Assembly (NCBI RefSeq): GCF_004801375.1
Contig: NZ_SSNZ01000001.1
Span: 1-64,000 of the forward strand
Direction of reading: 5' to 3'
DNA from: Flavobacterium supellecticarium
GTDB taxonomy: Bacteria; Bacteroidota; Bacteroidia; Flavobacteriales; Flavobacteriaceae
Length of the DNA: 64,000 nucleotides
Both the position numbers and the translations under genes were made by a program. Positions 16,912-24,603 of the stretch are shown in pieces; position 1 is the first letter of the stretch, and each line of letters opens with the position of its first letter. The notes under the pieces are model-generated. The model was given only the letters and a program-made list of their open reading frames with translations. It had not been told where the DNA came from and did no database searches.

Positions 16912-18474
16912 TTAAAAATTAGACATTTCCTTTTTACTATTCGTTTCTTTTTCTTTAAAATATAACTCGGCAAAACTCTGGTTGGAATTACCTGATGTTC
17001 TGCGGTAAAAGACACCTGGTGTAATCTCTTTCGGGTTTTCAAAACCACAGGCTCCGATAAATTCAGCTAAAGCTTTCATCGTATTTTTATGGAAATTCGC
17101 CACACGCACACTCTTATCGGTAATATCAATTCCTTTGTATAGCGCTTTATCCTGAGTCGCAATTCCTACCGGACATTTTCCGCTGTCACATTGTAACGCC
17201 TGGATGCATCCCAGCGAAAACATCATTCCACGCGCACTGTAACATGCATCGGCACCTAAAGCCAGTGCTTTTGCCATATCGAAAGCAGAAATTACTTTTC
17301 CGGCCGCAAGAATTTTGATTTGCTCGCGAATTCCGTATTGGCGTAGGGTAGCGCTCACAAATACCAGTGCATCCGATAAGGCCATTCCCATATAGTCGAT
17401 AAATTCCATTGGAGCGGCTCCGGTTCCGCCTTCGGCACCGTCAACAGTGATGAAGTCCGGAAAAATTCGGGTTTCCATCATGGCTTCTACAATGGTTACA
17501 AATTCGTCCTGACGACCGATACAGATTTTAAAACCAACCGGTTTTCCATTCGATAACTGTCGTAACTGATTGATAAAATACAAAAGTTCGATAGCATTGC
17601 TAAACGCCGTATGTGCCGATGGTGAATGTACCGTGGTATACGGTTCAATATTACGAATCTTGGCAATTTCCGGCGTGTTTTTTTCTGCCGGTAATAATCC
17701 GCCATGACCCGGTTTGGCACCTTGCGACAGCTTTAACTCAATCATTTTTACTTCCGGATAAGCGGCTCTTTCGGCAAATAATTCATTCGAAAACGTACCA
17801 TCCTGATTACGACAACCAAAATATCCGGTTCCGATTTGCCAGATTAAATCACCTCCCTGACGATGGTAGTCACTAATACCACCTTCGCCGGTGTTATGCG
17901 CAAATCCACCCATTTTGGCACCTTTGTTTAAAGAAGTAACGGCTGTTTTACTCAACGCTCCGTAGCTCATTGCACTAATGTTTAAAATGCTGGCACTATA
18001 GGGTTGCAAACATTGGGTATTCCCAATCGTAATACGGAAAGTTGATTCGTCTGCCTTTTTAGGGTATACCGAATGTGCCGCCCACTCATAGCCGATACGA
18101 TTCGGGTCGTCCTGCATTCCAAAGGATACCGTTTGTTTTTCGTTTTTGGCACGTTGGTAAACGATAGAGCGTTGACGTCGGTTAAAAGGTTTCCCGTCCA
18201 GTTCGCCTTCAAAGAAATACTGGCGGAATTCGGGGCGAACCGATTCGAACAGATAACGCATCCTACCAATTAACGGGTAGTTACGACGAATGGAGTGGCG
18301 TGGCTGAAAGGTGTCGACAGCAATAATAACCATCAGGGCTATCGGAAGTAAGAGGACTTCCCAGGCCAAACCGTGGAATTTTACAAAATACAAACCTGCG
18401 ATTAAAGCGGTAATCGCTACAAACCAAATAATTTGACGTGCAACAAGGGATGCAAAAAACTTTTTTGATGTCAT
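16912..18474 (-). CDS. FMN-binding glutamate synthase family protein, membrane-anchored
   Basis: 520 residues. Two hydrophobic spans at the N-terminus (about 10-30 and 35-55) precede a domain like the FMN/TIM-barrel core of glutamate synthase: AMSYGALSKTAVTSLNKGAK, GEGGISDYH, VDGAEGGTGAAPMEF, ALGADACYSARGM and the Cys cluster CIQALQCDSGKCPVGIAT. The Cys residues fit a 3Fe-4S-type site. It lacks the glutaminase domain and the C-terminal GXGXG domain of true GltB, so the reaction is unknown; an oxidoreductase at the inner membrane is the safest description. The 275 bases upstream carry no gene. Confidence 0.88.
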   Translation of the reverse strand: MTSKKFFASLVARQIIWFVAITALIAGLYFVKFHGLAWEVLLLPIALMVIIAVDTFQPRHSIRRNYPLIGRMRYLFESVRPEFRQYFFEGELDGKPFNRRQRSIVYQRAKNEKQTVSFGMQDDPNRIGYEWAAHSVYPKKADESTFRITIGNTQCLQPYSASILNISAMSYGALSKTAVTSLNKGAKMGGFAHNTGEGGISDYHRQGGDLIWQIGTGYFGCRNQDGTFSNELFAERAAYPEVKMIELKLSQGAKPGHGGLLPAEKNTPEIAKIRNIEPYTTVHSPSAHTAFSNAIELLYFINQLRQLSNGKPVGFKICIGRQDEFVTIVEAMMETRIFPDFITVDGAEGGTGAAPMEFIDYMGMALSDALVFVSATLRQYGIREQIKILAAGKVISAFDMAKALALGADACYSARGMMFSLGCIQALQCDSGKCPVGIATQDKALYKGIDITDKSVRVANFHKNTMKALAEFIGACGFENPKEITPGVFYRRTSGNSNQSFAELYFKEKETNSKKEMSNF

Positions 18475-18749
18475 GATAAATATACAAAAGTGTCCGGCAG
18501 CGTTTATCGGCCGAAAAAAATTAATTTACTGTATAAAGTGTAAAGGATGTACCCGCGTATATATGCAAAAAGAAAAACGAACTATATACGGGGCCTAATT
18601 GATGAAGGCTTTGTTGTGCGAAAATAGAACAGCCACACTGCGTTTCCTTACAGAAAGCAATGGCCTGATAACGATAAATAGGGGACTACTTAACATGGTG
18701 TTCTTTTTGTTTACACAGGGCAAAGGTAGGTATTTTTTTTATATCTGCA

Positions 18750-19307
18750 TTATTTCCACTTAATATTGCAGCCCAGACTGGGTTTTTGATTTGGGTTGAT
18801 CACCCGGTTGTAAATCACACCGTCTATGGCGCCACGTAAGTCGCTTCCGCTTAAAGGAATTCCGTTTCCGGGACGGCTGTCGTCCAGTTGACCACGGTAA
18901 ACGAGTTTGTTCAGGTTGTCGAATAAATAGAAATCCGGAGTACAGGCGGCGTCATAGTCGCGGGCAACCTGTTGGGTTTCATCGTACAGGTACGGAAATT
19001 CAAACTTGTTTTCAAAGGCAAATTCGGTCATTAATTCCGGGGCGTCCTGTGGATAATTAACGACATCGTTACTCGAAATCGCGATAAAGCCAATGCCTTG
19101 CACGCGGTAATCGTTGGCAATACGAACTACTTCTTCGATAACATGGTGTACAAACGGGCAATGGTTGCAGATAAACAGTACTACCGTTCCTTTTTCGCCT
19201 TTTAAATCGGAAAACGAATAAAACGTATCTGACGAATTGGTGTCTTTTAGGTAAAATTCAGGAGCAATAGTGCCTAACGGTAACATATTTGACGGAGTAC
19301 GGGCCAT
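18750..19307 (-). CDS. Thioredoxin-fold protein with CNHC motif
   Basis: 185 residues. I start at the ATG at 19307 (MARTPSNMLPLG); the frame stays open to 19400, but that part overlaps the divergent csaA promoter region. The thioredoxin-like fold has the redox pair in ICNHCPFVHHV, a cis-Pro region at CTPDFYLF and a conserved C-terminal GCNIKW. Alkyl-hydroperoxidase/thioredoxin family, with no signal peptide. A clear paralog with a signal peptide lies at 44600-45211 (VVFTCNHCPYAQ, GCSIKT). Substrate unknown. The 5' end faces csaA, 84 bases away. Confidence 0.85.
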   Translation of the reverse strand: MARTPSNMLPLGTIAPEFYLKDTNSSDTFYSFSDLKGEKGTVVLFICNHCPFVHHVIEEVVRIANDYRVQGIGFIAISSNDVVNYPQDAPELMTEFAFENKFEFPYLYDETQQVARDYDAACTPDFYLFDNLNKLVYRGQLDDSRPGNGIPLSGSDLRGAIDGVIYNRVINPNQKPSLGCNIKWK

Positions 19308-19391
19308 TTGTATCGGATTGTTAAAAGTGTCTAAAGATAAGAATTTACCGAATGATTTGCTAATTTTGGGAAAAACGAATTTAAAAAGAAA

Positions 19392-19736
19392 ATGAACCAA
19401 GAGACGATTACGTGGGCCGATTTTGAAAAAGTAGAAATGAGAGTCGGAACCATTTTGGAAGTTAACGATTTCCCCGAAGCCCGTAAACCGGCTTTTCAGC
19501 TAACGATCGATTTTGGAGCGGTAATCGGAATCCGAAAATCATCGGCACAAATCACCAAACACTATACCAAAGAAGCCTTAACCGGCCGACAAATAATTGC
19601 GGTGGTGAATTTCCCTAAAAAACAAATCGGAAAGTTTATGAGCGAATGTTTGGTTATGGGGGCTGTTGCCGGAGATGGTGACGTCATATTATTGTCTACT
19701 GATTTTAAAGTAGAAAACGGATTGCGAATTGCTTAA
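19392..19736 (+). CDS. csaA: tRNA-binding protein CsaA
   Basis: 114 residues, the usual length. A single OB-fold tRNA-binding domain: WADFEKVEMRVGTILEV, GIRKSSAQITKHYT, VVNFPKKQIGKFMSECLVMGA. The family acts as a small homodimeric tRNA-binding chaperone-like protein. A TAATTTTG box at 19361-19368 sits 24 bases before the ATG and is a plausible -7 element. Convergent with the YeiH-type exporter gene downstream. Confidence 0.92.
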   Translation: MNQETITWADFEKVEMRVGTILEVNDFPEARKPAFQLTIDFGAVIGIRKSSAQITKHYTKEALTGRQIIAVVNFPKKQIGKFMSECLVMGAVAGDGDVILLSTDFKVENGLRIA

Positions 19737-19761
19737 TAACCTATAGTTATCAAAACACTCT

Positions 19762-20706
19762 TTAGGCAATCGTGGTCCAAATCACGACAAAAGAAACTAC
19801 GGAAATAAAGAACCACAACAGTATTCCCTGTAATAAGGGGCGTATTCCGGTTTTTTTAAGCGATTCGCGGTTTAATCCGGCTCCGATAAGAAATAAAGTG
19901 ACCACTAAACCTTTTTTGGCTATCAGTACAATGGTGTCGTTTAAAACCCGGAAATCCGGAAAGTAGCTGTTCCAAAGCATGGTCAGTACAAAAAGGAAGA
20001 TAAAATAGGGAATGGAAATTCGACTTTCTTTGTTTTTAAAGATAAAGGAAGTAGCCAGTGACAATGGAATAATCCAAAGCGCGCGTTGTAGTTTTACGGT
20101 GGTGGCAACCTGAAGTGCCGTATCGCCAAACCGTTGTGCCGCACCTACAACCGAACTAGTATCGTGTATGGCAATGGCACACCACATTCCAAATTGCGAT
20201 TCACTCATTCCAAATAAATGTCCTAAAAACGGAAATAGGAACAACGCAATCGAATTCAGAATAAAAATGGTTGCCAGTGAAACCGATATTTCAGATTCGC
20301 GCGCTTTTATAATTGGTGTTAATGCGGCAATCGCACTTCCACCACAAATTGCCGTTCCGGCCGAAATCAGAAAACCGGTTTTTCGCGGAATCCGTAAAAA
20401 TTTACCAAGAATAACACCTAAGATAAGCGTTGTCGTAATGGATCCGATTGTAAAAAGAAAACCTTCTTTACCGGTTTGTAGTGCATCGGTCAGATTCATC
20501 CCAAATCCCAATCCGACTATGGAAAACTGCAATAGGATTTTGGTGAGTTTATGACTGGTTTTTTCAAACGGATGACCAATAAACTGGGTTAAGATAAAAC
20601 CAGATAAAAGTGCTAATGGCGCACTGATAAAAGGAAAAAGACATAAGATGATACCAAACAGGTACAGTCCTTTTTTGTGGTTAAGGGTAAGCGAAGTAAA
20701 GGTCAT
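19762..20706 (-). CDS. YeiH family putative sulfate exporter
   Basis: 314 residues. I use the ATG at 20706 (MTFTSLTLNHKKG); the open frame to 20757 has no supporting start features. About ten membrane spans with the family signatures IVGLGFGMNLTDALQ, SAGTAICGGSAIAALTPI and HDTSSVVGAAQRFG. The UPF0324/YeiH family is linked to export of sulfur compounds in other bacteria, but the substrate is not proven. A LysR regulator gene lies immediately upstream on the same strand, a common arrangement for this family. Confidence 0.88.
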   Translation of the reverse strand: MTFTSLTLNHKKGLYLFGIILCLFPFISAPLALLSGFILTQFIGHPFEKTSHKLTKILLQFSIVGLGFGMNLTDALQTGKEGFLFTIGSITTTLILGVILGKFLRIPRKTGFLISAGTAICGGSAIAALTPIIKARESEISVSLATIFILNSIALFLFPFLGHLFGMSESQFGMWCAIAIHDTSSVVGAAQRFGDTALQVATTVKLQRALWIIPLSLATSFIFKNKESRISIPYFIFLFVLTMLWNSYFPDFRVLNDTIVLIAKKGLVVTLFLIGAGLNRESLKKTGIRPLLQGILLWFFISVVSFVVIWTTIA

Positions 20707-20767
20707 GGTGTTTTGTTTTGTCTGACAAAGTTCCGTCAATAAACAAGATAACACCAATGATAAATAG

Positions 20768-21673
20768 TTATATGTTATAACTTTTGGTTATACTGTTTTG
20801 TGCAAATCGTAAAAACATTTCCGGTATTTTTTCCAATTGTCCTTGTAAATGCGTAAAGTAAAAGACACGTTTAATGTCGATGTCATCGATATCAATTATT
20901 TTAAATTGCCCTTCTACAATTTCTTTACTGACCGCCGAAATGGAAAGTAAAGCCATGCAATTGGAATTTGCCAGAAACGATTTAATACTTTCCGTACTGC
21001 CAAGTTGCATAATCAGGTTTAATTCATTTAACGAAATATCGTGTTTGTGGAGTTCGTGTGCGATGATTTCTAAACTCCCGGAACCATTTTCCCGAAGTAC
21101 CAACGGAATACCAAGAAATTCGGCTTTACTGATCCGATCTTTGTTTGCCAGTTCCTGAGAAGTATGTACCACGGCTACAATTTCGTCTTTTAGAAATGGA
21201 ACGTATTTTAAATCCTTGTTTTTGGATTTACCCTCAACAATTCCCAGGACTACTTTTTTCTGTAATACGGCTTCTTCTATTTTTTCGGTATTGGCATCGA
21301 GTAATGAAATTCGGATGTCCGGGAAATGTTTGTAAAAATTTGCCAGTATCGGAGGAAGGATATAATGACTCAGTGTCGTACTCGCGCCCAATAATAATTC
21401 GCCGGCTTGTTTTTCTTTGAGTAATCCCAGATCGTATTGGATTTTCCGGTAGATTTCAAAAATCGATTCCGCATGTCGGTATAGGATTTCACCGGCTTCT
21501 GTAAGGGTTATTTTATTTCCCCGGCGTTCAAATAAACGGATATCCAGTTCGGTTTCCAGTTCTTTGATATTTTTGGTAACGGCCGGTTGGGTGATGCATA
21601 AGACGTCCGCGGCTTTAGTAAAGCTTAAGTGACTGGCAACAGTATAAAATACTTTTAGGCGTATATCAGACAT
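20768..21673 (-). CDS. LysR-type transcriptional regulator
   Basis: 301 residues, typical of the family. N-terminal winged helix (SDIRLKVFYTVASHLSFTKAA ... ITQPAVTKNIKELE), linker helix, then the effector-binding fold (residues about 90-295). The gene ends 61 bases before the YeiH-type exporter on the same strand, so it most likely controls that gene and itself. CysB/YeiE-type sensors of sulfur compounds are the closest guess by context, not by sequence. TATCTTTG on the minus strand (21704-21697) is a possible -7 box. Confidence 0.9.
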   Translation of the reverse strand: MSDIRLKVFYTVASHLSFTKAADVLCITQPAVTKNIKELETELDIRLFERRGNKITLTEAGEILYRHAESIFEIYRKIQYDLGLLKEKQAGELLLGASTTLSHYILPPILANFYKHFPDIRISLLDANTEKIEEAVLQKKVVLGIVEGKSKNKDLKYVPFLKDEIVAVVHTSQELANKDRISKAEFLGIPLVLRENGSGSLEIIAHELHKHDISLNELNLIMQLGSTESIKSFLANSNCMALLSISAVSKEIVEGQFKIIDIDDIDIKRVFYFTHLQGQLEKIPEMFLRFAQNSITKSYNI

Positions 21674-21719
21674 ATCCGGAGCAATTGCATTAGCCTCAAA
21701 GATACGATTTAATAATGGT

Positions 21720-22514
21720 TTAACCGTTTATACTCCGTAAGGCTCTTTTAATAATATAGGCGGTTTCTTTACTTTGACTTTCTTTTTCCCAATTTTTGCA
21801 CAAATTGACTACAAAATCCGGTCGGGTTTTGGAGGCATCATTAAGCCAGTTGGCTACACTGTCGCGGACATATTTGGAAGTGTCTGATTTTAAGGGTTCC
21901 AGAATAGCGGTTGCCAATTCGGGTTGCTCTTTTAAGGTCTCAATATGTTTACACCAAACACCTCTTGGCCGAATGGATTCACAGGCAAACCTTCGGATAT
22001 ATTCGTTTTCGGAAACGGTCCACGGTGTGAGTAAACGTATCGCCTGTTCCAGATTTTCGGTAATGTCGGCACGAAGTGCAATCCAGCTGATTTCCCGTAC
22101 GCCGAAATGGGTATCCGCAGCAAATGGACGCATCCGTTCCAGTTTTTCCTCCAGTGAATGGTCACTTTTTCCAATAAAATAAGTTGCCCAACAACGTACG
22201 GTATCCGACGGATGTGTTGCGAGTTTTTCAAACAGCGTCGTATCGTTGTAAATGTAACTTAGGGTTAAAAGACGCACACCAATCATTTCGTTGACAACAG
22301 TGACGGTTTGTTTCTTCAAATTGGCAACATCGGTCAGAATGTCGTTGAGGTAGTTTTTGCGGTTCAATTGCGTGAGTACCCCCTCCAACAGTTGTTTTGG
22401 ATTGATAGCCAGCCATTCATTCAGATTGGCCGATTCGATACTGCCATTGTTAAGTTGTTCCCGTATTTCCGGAGGGATTTGAGCGATGGTTCGGGCGCCT
22501 TTTCGTACGGTCAT
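21720..22514 (-). CDS. AlkC-like DNA alkylation repair protein
   Basis: 264 residues made of HEAT-like helical repeats. The motif YIRRFACESIRPRGVW matches the AlkC signature (IRR-x-x-SEG-x-RPR), and CWATYFIGKSDHSLEEKLERM fits the preceding repeats. The family excises alkylated bases such as 3-methyladenine. The first codon overlaps the stop of the peroxiredoxin upstream by 4 bases (ATGA), showing translational coupling to an oxidative-stress enzyme. A second repair protein of the related AlkD type lies at 52430-53095. Confidence 0.85.
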   Translation of the reverse strand: MTVRKGARTIAQIPPEIREQLNNGSIESANLNEWLAINPKQLLEGVLTQLNRKNYLNDILTDVANLKKQTVTVVNEMIGVRLLTLSYIYNDTTLFEKLATHPSDTVRCWATYFIGKSDHSLEEKLERMRPFAADTHFGVREISWIALRADITENLEQAIRLLTPWTVSENEYIRRFACESIRPRGVWCKHIETLKEQPELATAILEPLKSDTSKYVRDSVANWLNDASKTRPDFVVNLCKNWEKESQSKETAYIIKRALRSING

Positions 22515-23149
22515 AATTGGGCTGTTAGTGTTGCGATTTCAATACGGTTTCGATAGTCGGGATCAAGGTAAATATAACGGATCAGAGCGTTGCGATCGAT
22601 AACAAATATAGCAGGAATTGGTAAAATACCACTGCTGTCGGCATTAAAATCCTCCAGTTGGATACCTAGTTGTTGGTAATGGGGACGTACAAAATCCTGT
22701 AGCCGAAAGGTAATGCCCAACTGTTGTGCAAGTTTGTTTTCGGAATCGGTTAACAGGGGAAAGGATAGCCGATGGGTTTGTTGTAAGTTGTCATTATAAA
22801 CCGGTTTTTGCGGACTAATCGCAATCAGTCGGGATTTTTTGGCATGAAAAAGAGGTAATGCCTTTTCCAGTGCCTGTAATTCGAGATTGCAATACGGACA
22901 CCAGGATCCTCTGAAAAAGGCAATGATCAGTTTTTCTTCCGTATGGACATCCTGTAAACGAATCGTTTGTCCCGATGGATCGGTAAGTTCGAATTCCGGA
23001 AATGAAGCACCGATTTTAACGGTATCTTTTTCGGAATAGGTCGCCTGTAAATCGGTTATGGAATGCTGGAAGTTCATAAGGGTTTCCAACGGAACCTGCG
23101 TAGCGAGTTGTTCATTCAGGGCTTTGATTTGTTCTTGTAGTGTTGGCAT
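22511..23149 (-). CDS. AhpC/TSA-type peroxiredoxin
   Basis: 212 residues from the ATG at 23149 (MPTLQEQIKAL); the open frame back to 23200 lacks family similarity. The redox centre is FFRGSWCPYCNLEL: peroxidatic Cys plus a nearby resolving Cys in a CxxC arrangement, as in the AhpC/TSA-like group that reduces peroxides. The N-terminal ~45 residues are helical. It precedes the AlkC-like gene with a 4-base overlap and lies divergently from an HxlR regulator 138 bases away, which probably controls it. Confidence 0.86.
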   Translation of the reverse strand: MPTLQEQIKALNEQLATQVPLETLMNFQHSITDLQATYSEKDTVKIGASFPEFELTDPSGQTIRLQDVHTEEKLIIAFFRGSWCPYCNLELQALEKALPLFHAKKSRLIAISPQKPVYNDNLQQTHRLSFPLLTDSENKLAQQLGITFRLQDFVRPHYQQLGIQLEDFNADSSGILPIPAIFVIDRNALIRYIYLDPDYRNRIEIATLTAQL

Positions 23150-23287
23150 CGTATTTTCTGTTATTTTTGTAAAGATCATCGCTTTAAATGAAGCACACAA
23201 TACCGCATTTTTTTACCCCATAGGGCGAAAAAGGACACTTTTACTGGATTACAGTCTATTCCGTAAAATAAAATTCTGATAAAAAAC

Positions 23288-23638
23288 ATGAAAACTAAAA
23301 TACGCATTACCGAAAATAAGATTTGTCCGTTGGAAGAAGCCGTGAATACCATTAGCGGAAAGTGGAAAATTCCGATTTTATGGCAGATGAACGAAGGTAT
23401 TCGCCGACCGAGTGAATTGCTGAGAGGGATTGCCGTGGTCGACCGTCGGGTTTTAAACCAACAACTCCGGGAAATGGAATCCGACGGATTGATACAAAAA
23501 GAAGTATTTCCGGAAGTACCGCCACGCGTGGAGTATACGCTCACACCTTTAGGCGAAAATCTGGTTCAGGTATTATGGTCGTTAAATAGTTGGGGCGAAA
23601 CCCTGATTGCGCATCGGGAATCACAATATAGCATTTGA
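23288..23638 (+). CDS. HxlR family transcriptional regulator
   Basis: 116 residues, full length. The winged-helix signature runs ICPLEEAVNTISGKWKIPIL, RRPSELLRGI, RVLNQQLREMESDGLI and RVEYTLTPLGENL. Cys15 at the N-terminus (ICPLEE) is the usual position of the redox-sensing cysteine in HxlR/HypR/YodB proteins. The divergent peroxiredoxin-AlkC-like pair on the other side of a 138-base gap is the obvious target, making a peroxide- or electrophile-responsive circuit; this is inferred from layout. Confidence 0.9.
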   Translation: MKTKIRITENKICPLEEAVNTISGKWKIPILWQMNEGIRRPSELLRGIAVVDRRVLNQQLREMESDGLIQKEVFPEVPPRVEYTLTPLGENLVQVLWSLNSWGETLIAHRESQYSI

Positions 23639-23671
23639 TTTTACGTTAGAATCTTGTAAAAATAAAACTAC

Positions 23672-24592
23672 ATGACAGTTCCCCAATGGCTCTTGCTTTT
23701 ACTATTTTTATCCGGAATACCAACTGTAGTCGCACAGGTTGACAGTACGTATATCGGGAAATTTCCTCAGGAATATTCGGCTCGGGTATATCTATCCCGA
23801 AAGTTTGTGACGTTAAGTAGTCAATACCCGGATGCCGATAATAAGGAATATACGGCCAATAGTCCGTTTGCCATAGGAGCAGGTTTTACCTGGGGCAATT
23901 CCGGATTGAGTTATAGTTACGGCTTTGGTTTTCTGGCGGATAAATCAAAAGGAAAAACCCGGTATTTTGATTTGGAATACCATTATTACGGACGAAAAAT
24001 TGTTCTCGACTTTTTCGGATTGGATTATGAAGGATTGTATTATCAGGATACGGAAAATGACGTGTTGAATATGTATCCCGATGCACAACTGACCAATATT
24101 GGCGTTTTTGGACAGTATGTGTTTAACGGAGAACGCTTTTCCTATCGCGCGGCTTTCGATCAGGTTCAGGTGCAGTTAAAATCAGCGGGTAGCTTTTTAC
24201 TCGGAGGAGGAGCGTATTACAACCGGGTTCGCGCCGATAATGTATTTGGTTTCCGAAAAGAATTGTATCAGATCGGACCAAGCCTTGGGTATGCCTATAC
24301 CTGGGTGATAAACCCTCAGTTTTTTGTAACAGGCTCTTTAACGCCGGGCGTTACCATGGGGTTTAAAAACTTCGAAGATAAGATTGATTGGAATCCCAGT
24401 TTGTTTTTCCGTTTTGCCTCCGGTTATAATATCAATGACTGGTCGGTTAATCTTTCTTTCCTGATGAACCGATTGTATGTTTCCTATGAACAAAGCAACC
24501 AGGTAGGTGTAAGCACTGCCACTTTACAACTAATGCTGGTGAAGCGTTTTGACAGTTCTTCCCGGTTGCTTAAAAAATTGCCCCGACTTTAG
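23672..24592 (+). CDS. DUF4421 outer-membrane protein
   Basis: 306 residues. Signal peptide ending near VVAQ, then the DUF4421 pattern: Y-x-GKFPQEYSARVYLSRKFVTL, GLSYSYGFGF, and a series of amphipathic strands with many aromatic residues ending in LQLMLVKRF. The family is a beta-barrel of unknown function found in Bacteroidota. Its start lies 33 bases after the HxlR stop, so it may share that transcript. It ends 11 bases from the convergent mgtA stop. Confidence 0.82.
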   Translation: MTVPQWLLLLLFLSGIPTVVAQVDSTYIGKFPQEYSARVYLSRKFVTLSSQYPDADNKEYTANSPFAIGAGFTWGNSGLSYSYGFGFLADKSKGKTRYFDLEYHYYGRKIVLDFFGLDYEGLYYQDTENDVLNMYPDAQLTNIGVFGQYVFNGERFSYRAAFDQVQVQLKSAGSFLLGGGAYYNRVRADNVFGFRKELYQIGPSLGYAYTWVINPQFFVTGSLTPGVTMGFKNFEDKIDWNPSLFFRFASGYNINDWSVNLSFLMNRLYVSYEQSNQVGVSTATLQLMLVKRFDSSSRLLKKLPRL

Positions 24593-24603
24593 TAAATATA
24601 AAA

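Noticed and set aside
18551..18595. Loose inverted repeat around CGTATATA / TATATACG
   Set aside because: Only 8 bp pair cleanly, no T-run and no conserved context; likely chance.
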